A stretch of 59,979 bases of DNA from Defluviitaleaceae bacterium (GTDB lineage: Bacteria > Bacillota > Clostridia > Lachnospirales > UBA5962). The notes below the pieces were generated by a model. The model was not told the origin of the DNA. It did no database searches and saw only the letters and a list, made by a program, of their open reading frames with translations. This document shows positions 53,395-59,979 of this stretch, piece after piece; the first letter of the stretch is position 1; the number at the start of each line of letters is the position of its first letter. The position numbers were made by a program, and so were the translations under genes. Where the stretch lies: the NCBI GenBank assembly GCA_009787355.1, contig WRGD01000150.1:1-59979 (forward strand), written 5' to 3'.

Positions 53395-55493
53395 GTTGTA
53401 GACCTTTCTTTTAATTCTTCTTTAAAATCACATTTATCGTTTGAACATACAATATTTACTTTTTTCGTTCCTTTTTCTACTAAAAATGAATTACATTTTG
53501 GACAATTATCACCTGTTGGTTTGTTCCAAGATATAAAATCACAATCATCTGGATTGTGTTCACAAGAAAAAAATTTTCTACCTTTTTTACTAGTACGTAT
53601 AAAAACTTTTCCACCACATATTGGGCAAGAAGTATCTATTTCTTTAAGAAAAGGTTTTGTATTTTTGCAATCTGGGAAACTTGGACATGCTAAAAATTTT
53701 CCGAATTTACCAAATTTAATAACCATATTACTTTCACATTTATCACATAATACATCAGTTTTTTCATCTTCTATCGTTATTTCTTCTATATTTTTTTCTG
53801 CTTCTTGTACTTTAATTTCGAAATTAGGACAAAAATCTCTAAGTATTTCTTTCCAAAAAATTTCGCCACCTTCTATGCGGTCTAAACTAGTTTCCATTTT
53901 TGCTGTAAAATCTATATCTACTATTTGTTCAAAATTATTTGTCAAAATTTCGTTTATTATTTCACCAAGTTCTGTAGAATAAAAAACTTTAGCTTCTTTT
54001 ATAATATAATTTCTAGCTGTAAGAGTTGTAATAATAGATGAATAAGTACTTGGTCTACCAATTCCTTTTTCTTCTAATGTTTTTACTAAACTTGCATCGT
54101 TATATCTAGCTGGTGGTTGTGTAAAATGTTTATGTTTGTTTATTTTTAATACTTCAAATTTTTGATTTTTTTCTAAAGGTGGTAATTTTGCATTTTTTTC
54201 TTCATTTTCTTGTTTTTCTTCATAGATTTTTGTAAAACCATCGAAAACTAATTTAGTATCGCTAGCTCTAAATTCGTAATCTTTTACAGATATTTTAGCA
54301 GTAGTCGTTTCATATATAGCGTCTGGCATTTGGCTTGCTACAAATCTTTGCCATATTAATCTATATATTTTTTGTTGGTCTTTTGAAAGTGAATCTATGA
54401 TATCATTTGGGGCTATGTCCGTAAAAGTTGGTCTTATTCCCTCATGTGCATCTTGTGCAGAAGATTTGTTTTTGTAATTTCTTACTTTTTCAGGTGTGTA
54501 TTTATCTCCAAAATTTTCGTTTAAATATTTTTTTACACTTTCAAATGCTTCATTTGCTATTCTTGTAGAATCTGTTCTCACATATGTTAAAAGACCTATG
54601 TTACCTTTTCCTTTTATATCTACACCTTCGTATAGTTGTTGTGCAAGTAACATTGTTTTGTTTGTGGGGAAACCAAAAACTTTACTTGCCTCTTGTTGTA
54701 GCGTAGATGTTGTAAATGTTGGATTTGGTTTTCTACTTTTCTTTGTTATTTGTAAATCTTGTAAATAAAAATCTGATTTTTTAAGTTCTTTTAATATAAC
54801 GTCTACATCTTTTTCACTATTTACAATTTTATCTGACATTTTTATTATTTTGCCATCTTTTTTTATGGAAAATAATTTTGCATTAAATTTTCCTTTTTCA
54901 GTCTTTAAATCTGTATCTACTTCCCAATATTCTATAGGTATAAAATTTTCTATTTCTTCTTCTCTATCGCATATCATTCTAAGAGCAACAGATTGTACAC
55001 GTCCAGCACTTAGTCCCTTTTTCTTTATTTTTTTCCATAGTAAGGGACTTATTTTATATCCAACTACTCTATCTAAAATTCTTCTTGCTTGCTGTGCGTC
55101 TACGAGATTCATATTTATATCTCTTGCTTCTTTTATCGCATTTTTTACAGCATCTTTTGTTATTTGATTAAATGTTACACGAAATATTTTTTTCTCATCT
55201 ACAGAAAGTGCATTTTTTAAATGCCAGCTTATAGCCTCACCCTCACGGTCGGGGTCTGTTGCTAAGTATATTTTATCTGCTACTTTTGCTTCTTTTTTTA
55301 ATTTTGATAAAATATCACCTTTTCCTCTAATTGTTATATAACTTGGTTCATAGTCATTTTCAAAATCTATACCAAGTTTACTTTTTGGCAAATCTTTTAT
55401 ATGTCCTATACTTGCTTCTATTTTATACGTTTTTCCTAAAAATTTTTTTAAAGTCTTTGCTTTGGCAGGAGATTCTACGATAAGTAAATTCAT
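53391..55493 (-). CDS. topA: DNA topoisomerase I
   Basis: Type IA topoisomerase of 700 residues that relaxes negative supercoils. The Toprim domain starts LLIVESPAKAKTLKKFLG and has TDPDREGEAISW; the catalytic tyrosine is in LTYVRTDSTRIA. Three C-terminal zinc ribbons follow (CDKCESN, CPICGGK and CPKCNSF). AAGGAGGT lies before the ATG. It follows dprA, the usual Firmicute order. Confidence 0.97.
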   Translation of the reverse strand: MNLLIVESPAKAKTLKKFLGKTYKIEASIGHIKDLPKSKLGIDFENDYEPSYITIRGKGDILSKLKKEAKVADKIYLATDPDREGEAISWHLKNALSVDEKKIFRVTFNQITKDAVKNAIKEARDINMNLVDAQQARRILDRVVGYKISPLLWKKIKKKGLSAGRVQSVALRMICDREEEIENFIPIEYWEVDTDLKTEKGKFNAKLFSIKKDGKIIKMSDKIVNSEKDVDVILKELKKSDFYLQDLQITKKSRKPNPTFTTSTLQQEASKVFGFPTNKTMLLAQQLYEGVDIKGKGNIGLLTYVRTDSTRIANEAFESVKKYLNENFGDKYTPEKVRNYKNKSSAQDAHEGIRPTFTDIAPNDIIDSLSKDQQKIYRLIWQRFVASQMPDAIYETTTAKISVKDYEFRASDTKLVFDGFTKIYEEKQENEEKNAKLPPLEKNQKFEVLKINKHKHFTQPPARYNDASLVKTLEEKGIGRPSTYSSIITTLTARNYIIKEAKVFYSTELGEIINEILTNNFEQIVDIDFTAKMETSLDRIEGGEIFWKEILRDFCPNFEIKVQEAEKNIEEITIEDEKTDVLCDKCESNMVIKFGKFGKFLACPSFPDCKNTKPFLKEIDTSCPICGGKVFIRTSKKGRKFFSCEHNPDDCDFISWNKPTGDNCPKCNSFLVEKGTKKVNIVCSNDKCDFKEELKERSTT

Positions 55494-55536
55494 TAAAAAT
55501 TTTTATACCTCCTTGGGTTTATTTTAAATATAAAAA

Positions 55537-56640
55537 CTAACTTAATACATAACGACCACCGGGAAGCCTTTTTATTAGTCCCTTTAATTCTAAAATTACA
55601 AGATTATAGTTTATTTGTTCCAAGTTTTTTGAAAGTTTATTACAAATATAGTCTATAGTTATTGGTTCAAAATTTATACAATCATATATTAATTTTTCGT
55701 CGCTTGCAAGTAAATTAATATCAATTACTTTTTTTGTTTGTGTTTTTTGAATTTTTTCTGGTACTTTGGTTTCTTTTATTCCTAATATTTCTAAAACTTC
55801 TGAAGGGTCTGTTATAGGGTATGCTCCTTGTTTTATAAGATTATTTGTACCATAACTTAGCTTACTTGTAATATTTCCCGGCACCGAGAAAACATCTTTT
55901 CCATTTTCAAGAGCATTATCTGCAGTAATTAAAGAACCACTTCTATCCCCAGCTTCTACAACTATAGTTGCTAAACTAATACTACTAATTATACGATTTC
56001 GCATAGGAAAAAAATATGGTTTTGGGTGTGTATTTAGAAAGTATTCACTTATAAATATTCCTTTTTCATTTATTTTATTGTAAATATCTATATTTTCTTT
56101 TGGATAACAAATATTTATACCAGAGCCTAAAACAGCAGTAGTAATACCATTTGCCTCAAGTGCACCCTTGTGTGCAAAATAGTCTATGCCTTTTGCCATA
56201 CCACTAATTATATTTATACCTTTTTCGGCTAAATATTTACTAAATCTAAGAGTTGTTAAAATTCCGTATTCTGAACATTTCCTAGCTCCTACTATAGATA
56301 TATTTATAAATTTGTCTATATTATCTGTTCCTTTTATATAAATTCCAAGTGGCGGATTATCTAATTCTTTTAAATCTTTTGGATAATTTTCATTAAGAAT
56401 GCTTATAAAATTTATATTTTTTTCTGCTAAAATATTAACATAGTAGTTTAATTCTATACTCTGAGATTTCAAAATGGCATTTATTAGCTCTTCTTTTATT
56501 TTTGTTTTAGCTAAACTAGAATATGATGATTTATAAATGTTTTTAGTATCTTTAAAATGTCTCATTAAGTGTTTGAATATTTTGTATGTAATACCTTGTA
56601 TATTATTTAACCATAAAATATATTTATCTGTGTCTTCCAT
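55537..56640 (-). CDS. dprA: DNA-processing protein A
   Basis: Binds incoming single-stranded DNA and loads RecA in transformation. About 367 residues: a SAM-like N-terminal region, the Rossmann core with VGARKCSEYGI, ISGMAKGIDYFAHKGALE, VLGSGINICYPKEN and VVEAGDRSGSLITA, and a C-terminal winged helix (about 305-367). A longer frame reaches 56724 but runs through a hairpin; the ATG at 56640 has AAAGGA upstream and starts the family-like EDTDKYILWLNN. Confidence 0.94.
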   Translation of the reverse strand: MEDTDKYILWLNNIQGITYKIFKHLMRHFKDTKNIYKSSYSSLAKTKIKEELINAILKSQSIELNYYVNILAEKNINFISILNENYPKDLKELDNPPLGIYIKGTDNIDKFINISIVGARKCSEYGILTTLRFSKYLAEKGINIISGMAKGIDYFAHKGALEANGITTAVLGSGINICYPKENIDIYNKINEKGIFISEYFLNTHPKPYFFPMRNRIISSISLATIVVEAGDRSGSLITADNALENGKDVFSVPGNITSKLSYGTNNLIKQGAYPITDPSEVLEILGIKETKVPEKIQKTQTKKVIDINLLASDEKLIYDCINFEPITIDYICNKLSKNLEQINYNLVILELKGLIKRLPGGRYVLS

Positions 56641-56682
56641 ATTCAAATTTCCTTTGTTATTTTTTGCTTTATAGCGAAATAC

Positions 56683-56714
56683 AAAATAAAATGAAGTAAG
56701 CTTCATTTTATTTT
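56683..56714 (-). terminator. Hairpin between the small Rpn-tail gene and dprA
   Basis: A perfect 14 bp AT-rich stem, arms AAAATAAAATGAAG (56683-56696) and 56701-56714, loop TAAG. It lies 16 bp after the stop of the small leftward gene. Confidence 0.65.
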
Positions 56715-56730
56715 GATATTTCAAAAATAA

Positions 56731-56895
56731 TTATTCTAAATTTTCTACAGCTTCTAATTTGAGTCCTGTATATTCTGCTACTTGCTCACAGCTATGACCC
56801 TCTTTTAACAATTTTCTTGCTGTATCAACTTTTTGTTCCATGCTACCTTTTATCACTGCTTGTTCTGTTGTTAAATTATTTAATCTATCAGCCAT
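56731..56895 (-). CDS. Orphan 54-residue C-terminal tail of an Rpn/PD-(D/E)XK transposase-like protein
   Basis: A 54-residue frame starting ADRLNNLTTEQAVIKGSM and ending in RKLLKEGHSCEQVAEYTGLK. That last pattern (helix, then EGxSxEQVAExTGL) is how Rpn-type recombination-promoting nuclease/transposases end in Clostridia. The nuclease domain is missing. It has a good AAAGGAG site 7 bp before the ATG and a hairpin after the stop, so it may be expressed. It could be a remnant or a standalone regulatory tail; homology is by eye. Confidence 0.55.
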   Translation of the reverse strand: MADRLNNLTTEQAVIKGSMEQKVDTARKLLKEGHSCEQVAEYTGLKLEAVENLE

Positions 56896-57032
56896 TTTTT
56901 GCTCCTTTTTGATTTTTTTAATTAAAAAAATTATTTACAAACCTATTATTTGAAACAATCTGTAATATTATGCAAAATAATTTTTAAATTTAAATTTTCA
57001 AAAATACAAATTTGACAACTTTGGAGGATAGT

Positions 57033-57113
57033 ATAGCAAATATTTATTTTTTAGTAAATAAGTATTTACAAAATATAAAAACTATTGTAAACTTATTAAG
57101 TAGTTTTTTGTAG
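57033..57113 (+). other. Possible very small hydrophobic peptide gene without a standard start at the ribosome site
   Basis: GGAGG at 57023-57027 is followed 5 bp later by an in-frame ATA and 26 codons (ANIYFLVNKYLQNIKTIV and on) ending at TAG 57113, where a hairpin begins at once. A TTG at 57021 is in frame but overlaps the ribosome site. TTGACA at 57012 may be a -35 box. No homology is claimed. Confidence 0.2.
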
Positions 57114-57142
57114 AATCAATTGTTAAAAAATAACAATTGATT
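57114..57142 (+). terminator. Hairpin before the 57179 gene
   Basis: A perfect 11 bp stem, arms AATCAATTGTT (57114-57124) and AACAATTGATT (57132-57142), with an A-rich loop; TTTTT follows 10 bp later. Could be a terminator or part of the leader of the next gene. The 283 bp gap 56896-57178 shows nothing more. Confidence 0.5.
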
Positions 57143-57178
57143 GATAAAATATTTTTATAGTGAGGATGGTAAAAGAAA

Positions 57179-57583
57179 ATGTCTAGGAACACTATTATAG
57201 GAATTATTGCTGTTGTTATTATATTTATTGTTGGCATATCTATATATATTATACCGCTTATTGTTAGTGGACAAACAAGTATTTTTATGAATTCTGTGCA
57301 AACAACAACAGGTAATACATGGGTTTGGTCTGCTAGGAGTGGAAATGGTTCTCGTACACGTAATTTAAATTTAAATTTGTATGATTTAGAAAATGTAACT
57401 CTCACAAGTAGTAGTTTTGCTGGGGAAATATATTTAAGTTTATCCCAAGGAGAAAATGAAAAAATAATTAATGTAAGTAATTTTGAAGGCAATATTGATA
57501 TGAGTGATTTTGTGGCAGGTAGAATTTCTTTTAAGTTAGAATTTCATGAAGTCAGTGATTTTAATATAAATTTAAGATGGTAG
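57179..57583 (+). CDS. Hypothetical membrane-anchored beta-rich protein
   Basis: A 134-residue protein with one N-terminal membrane helix (about 6-28) and an extracytoplasmic beta-rich domain. The pattern NTWVWSARSGNGSRTRNL, then SLSQGENEKIINVSNF and AGRISFKLEFHE resembles small secreted proteins that I have seen in other Firmicutes without any known function. A GAGGATGG site lies ahead. A second, broken reading frame begins 5 bp after it. Confidence 0.65.
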   Translation: MSRNTIIGIIAVVIIFIVGISIYIIPLIVSGQTSIFMNSVQTTTGNTWVWSARSGNGSRTRNLNLNLYDLENVTLTSSSFAGEIYLSLSQGENEKIINVSNFEGNIDMSDFVAGRISFKLEFHEVSDFNINLRW

Positions 57584-57587
57584 ATAA

Positions 57588-57804
57588 GTGAAAAAATATC
57601 TGTACATTTTTATGAAAAGAAAAGGTGTTTTAATAACTATCTTCATAATGAATATAATTACTTCTATAACTAACTATTTTTTCTACATATTTTAGTGGCT
57701 TATTTTTAGACACCTTAATAGAGGTATCTCACATAAGTGATATGTATGGAGTTATTTTGATTTTTTTATCAATAACCTTATTTAGTATAGTTTTTCGTTT
57801 TTAA
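57588..57804 (+). pseudogene. Split small membrane-protein gene (frameshift)
   Basis: From GTG 57588 the frame encodes 35 residues (KKYLYIFMKRKGVLITIF and on) and stops at 57695. The next frame is open from 57670 and continues LDTLIEVSHISDMYGVILIF to a stop at 57804. Joined by one frameshift near 57660-57690 they would form a two-helix membrane protein of about 65-70 residues, just downstream of the 57179 gene. It could be a pseudogene, a sequencing error or a programmed shift. Confidence 0.4.
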
Positions 57805-57820
57805 AAATGTTTACACCCAC

Positions 57821-57850
57821 TTGACTACTTACTCTATGTATCTATATAAT
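57821..57850 (+). promoter_or_regulatory. Promoter of pgk-tpiA
   Basis: TTGACT (57821-57826) and TATAAT (57845-57850) are 18 bp apart, 39 bp before the pgk ATG. Confidence 0.6.
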
Positions 57851-57888
57851 TATATAGTAAAGAAAAAATTCATGTATAGAGGTATACG

Positions 57889-59085
57889 ATGCTAAACAAA
57901 AAAAATATTGATGATTTAAATTTAGAAAATAAAACAGTTCTTGTAAGATGTGATTTTAATGTTCCTATTCAAGATGGAAAAATAACAGACGAAAATAGAA
58001 TAACAGCAGCATTACCAACTATAAAAAAATTGTTATCCGAAAATGCGAAAATTATTTTATGCTCCCATATGGGAAAACCAAAAGAAAGAGAAGAAAAATT
58101 TTCATTAGCTCCAGTAGCTACAAACTTATCTAAACATTTAAATTTAGATGTAAAATTTTTAAATGACCCAGAAGTAACAGGCCCAGATACTATTAAAATA
58201 GCAAAAAACTTAAAAAGTGGAGAAGTATTATTACTTCAAAATACGAGATTTAGAAAAGAAGAAACAAAAAACGAAGATAATTTTTCTAAAGAGCTAGGAG
58301 ATTTAGCAGATATATTTATAAACGACGCTTTTGGTGCAGCACACAGAGCTCATTGTTCTACAGTTGGTGTTACAAAATTTGTAGATGAAAGTGCTGTAGG
58401 TTACTTAATGGAAAAAGAAATACAATTTTTAGGTAATGCTGTTAATAATCCAGTAAGACCATTCGTTTCTATATTAGGTGGTGCAAAAGTTAGTGATAAA
58501 CTAAATGTTATAAACAATCTATTAGAAAAAGTAGATACTCTAATAATAGGTGGTGGTATGGCATATACTTTTATGGCTGCTAAAGGTTATGGTGTTGGCG
58601 ATTCTTTATTAGAAAAAGATAAAATAGAATATGCAAAAGAAATGTTTAAAAAAGCAGAGGAAAAAGGTGTAAAACTACTTATCCCTATAGATACTGTAGT
58701 TGCAAAAGAATTTTCTAAAGATGCAGAGTACAAAACTGTAGACTCTTCTAATATAGAAGACGGTTGGCAAGGGCTAGATATTGGAGAAAAAACAAGAGAT
58801 TTGTTTGCAAATGAAATAAAAAATGCAAAAACAGTAGTTTGGAATGGACCAATGGGTGTTTTTGAATTTGAAAACTTTGCAAAAGGTACAAATGCGATAG
58901 CAAAAGCATTGTCAGAGCTAACAGATGTTACAACTATTATAGGTGGTGGGGATTCTGCAGCTGCTGTAAATATTGCAGGATACGGAAATAAAATGAGTCA
59001 TATCTCTACTGGTGGTGGTGCTTCACTAGAATTTTTGGAAGGTAAAGAATTGCCAGGTGTAGTAGCCGCAAATGACAAGGTATAA
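57889..59085 (+). CDS. pgk: Phosphoglycerate kinase
   Basis: Glycolytic enzyme of 398 residues making ATP from 1,3-bisphosphoglycerate. Motifs: [67 protein letters not shown] and the nucleotide-binding [20 protein letters not shown]. It is followed after 2 bp by tpiA. A usual upstream neighbour, gap, is not present. Confidence 0.98.
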   Translation: MLNKKNIDDLNLENKTVLVRCDFNVPIQDGKITDENRITAALPTIKKLLSENAKIILCSHMGKPKEREEKFSLAPVATNLSKHLNLDVKFLNDPEVTGPDTIKIAKNLKSGEVLLLQNTRFRKEETKNEDNFSKELGDLADIFINDAFGAAHRAHCSTVGVTKFVDESAVGYLMEKEIQFLGNAVNNPVRPFVSILGGAKVSDKLNVINNLLEKVDTLIIGGGMAYTFMAAKGYGVGDSLLEKDKIEYAKEMFKKAEEKGVKLLIPIDTVVAKEFSKDAEYKTVDSSNIEDGWQGLDIGEKTRDLFANEIKNAKTVVWNGPMGVFEFENFAKGTNAIAKALSELTDVTTIIGGGDSAAAVNIAGYGNKMSHISTGGGASLEFLEGKELPGVVAANDKV

Positions 59086-59087
59086 AA

Positions 59088-59852
59088 ATGAGGAAAAAAA
59101 TAATAGCCGCAAATTGGAAAATGAATATATTACCATCGGAAACATTTAAGTTTATTGAAAATTTTAAAAATAAAATAATGCAAGGTACTTCAATTGAAAA
59201 GCTTAAAAATAATGAAGTTGTTTTTTGTGTACCTTTTTTAAATGCTTTTAGTGCTGTAGCTGCTGTACAAAATACAGATTTTAAAATAGGCGCACAAAAC
59301 TTAAATGAGAATGAAAAAGGTGCATATACAGGCGAAGTAAGTGCTGATATGATTGTAGATATTGGAATAAGATATGTTATAATAGGGCATAGCGAAAGAA
59401 GAGAAATATACGGAGAGACCGACGAGATAATAAACAAAAAATTAAAATCAGCATTAAATAAAAATTTAGTACCTATATTATGTGTTGGCGAGAAACTTAC
59501 AGAACGAGAAAATAATACTACAAAAGATATAATATCTAATCAATTAAAAATTGCATTACAAAATATAAATATAGACGATGTAAAAAATATTGTAATAGCA
59601 TATGAGCCAGTATGGGCAATAGGTACAGGAAAAACAGCAACAAAAGAACAAGCTGAAGAAATTTGTGCTTTTATAAGAAATTTTTTAATTGATTTATATG
59701 GAAATGAATTAAAAGATATATCTATTTTGTATGGTGGTAGCGTAAATGGAGCAAATGCAAAAGAAATTTTCGAAATGGAAAATATAGACGGTGGGCTTAT
59801 TGGTGGTGCTAGTCTTAAAGATGAGTTTTTGGATATTGTAAACGCTATATAA
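59088..59852 (+). CDS. tpiA: Triose-phosphate isomerase
   Basis: TIM-barrel glycolytic enzyme of 254 residues. AANWKMN holds the catalytic Lys, IIGHSERRE the catalytic His, and AYEPVWAIGTGKTAT the catalytic Glu with the mobile lid. LYGGSVNGAN and GGLIGGASL bind phosphate. Coupled to pgk; the next gene to the right (often gpmI) lies outside the window. Confidence 0.98.
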   Translation: MRKKIIAANWKMNILPSETFKFIENFKNKIMQGTSIEKLKNNEVVFCVPFLNAFSAVAAVQNTDFKIGAQNLNENEKGAYTGEVSADMIVDIGIRYVIIGHSERREIYGETDEIINKKLKSALNKNLVPILCVGEKLTERENNTTKDIISNQLKIALQNINIDDVKNIVIAYEPVWAIGTGKTATKEQAEEICAFIRNFLIDLYGNELKDISILYGGSVNGANAKEIFEMENIDGGLIGGASLKDEFLDIVNAI

Positions 59853-59862
59853 AAACAAAAAG

Positions 59863-59895
59863 CCCCTCCGTTAGAGGGGTAGGCAAACGGAGGGG
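59863..59895 (-). terminator. GC-rich stem-loop after tpiA, best as a minus-strand terminator
   Basis: CCCCTCCGTT (59863-59872) pairs AACGGAGGGG (59886-59895) over 10 bp. The T-rich exit (CTTTTTGTTTTT) is on the minus strand, so it should stop leftward transcripts entering from the right. An alternative shorter stem pairs CCCCTC with GAGGGG at 59874-59879. The last 84 bases of the window show nothing recognisable. Confidence 0.6.
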
Positions 59896-59979
59896 AAAGG
59901 ATTGTTAAAAAAGATAAGGGGGTTAAAAAATTATTAAAAATGTCAATATGTAAATTAATAAATTACAAAGAACTAATTT

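Noticed and set aside
56641-56724. N-terminal extension of DprA
   Set aside because: It encodes a Lys/Phe/Tyr-rich stretch across a 14 bp hairpin; the ATG at 56640 matches the family start.
1-59979. Search for tRNA, rRNA, CRISPR arrays, restriction or defence operons and integrases
   Set aside because: No cloverleaf with CCA-type ends, rRNA consensus, regular repeat-spacer array, or recognisable defence or integrase protein was seen. Reading by eye can miss a single tRNA.

Overview
This 60 kb window is an AT-rich bacterial chromosome segment. It most resembles a low-GC, anaerobic, probably spore-forming member of class Clostridia (Lachnospirales-like). The reasons are the Gram-positive PolC replicase, the tmk-darA-yaaR-holB-ricT gene order, the polA-coaE-lytic transglycosylase cluster, a mreBCD-PBP2-minCDE-rodA-mgsA block, a GerM-type germination/sporulation protein, A/T-ending codons and strong AGGAGG-type ribosome sites. 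No tRNA, rRNA, CRISPR array, complete insertion sequence or complete prophage is visible. Family level is a guess.

Layout. Positions 1-95 are the 3' end (domains V and VI) of a group II intron whose body lies outside the window. A leftward housekeeping cluster follows (8799 down to 117): trmL, polA, coaE, a lytic transglycosylase, a peptide-binding lipoprotein, prfA and an ABC-F ATPase. A 470 bp gap (8800-9270) holds its promoter, a decayed transposon-like fragment and two perfect palindromes. From 9271 to 17060 lies a glucuronoxylan-utilisation locus: a leftward cytoplasmic GH10 xylanase, divergent from a GH67 alpha-glucuronidase, a DUF624 protein, two LplB/YtcP-type permeases and a lipoprotein sugar binder. 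It has no ATPase, so it probably borrows a shared one. polC, an AGCS amino-acid symporter, two unknown divergent genes and the GerM protein follow.

From 25250 nearly everything runs rightward. rsmB-rlmN-stp-prkC-rsgA-rpe form a translation and Ser/Thr signalling operon. A possible spore-surface protein and a DUF5721 protein come next, then the elongation/division block (mreB, mreC, mreD, PBP2, minC, minD, minE, rodA, mgsA). ligA and the tmk cluster (c-di-AMP receptor, YaaR, HolB, RicT, TrmN6) lead to a TolC-like secreted protein and transketolase. A leftward dprA-topA-hemH group follows. The end of the window has a small unknown secreted/membrane locus and pgk-tpiA.

The strongest oddities are an apparent ATT start codon for rsgA, an ABC-F protein whose second nucleotide site looks dead, a PrkC kinase with HQD in place of HRD, a TolC-like protein in an apparent monoderm, two inverted copies of a 28 bp repeat 6.2 kb apart, an orphan 54-residue tail of an Rpn-type transposase with its own ribosome site and hairpin, and a split small membrane gene near 57.6 kb. 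I did not find a clearly new multi-gene defence or metabolic system; most of the window is conserved core genome.
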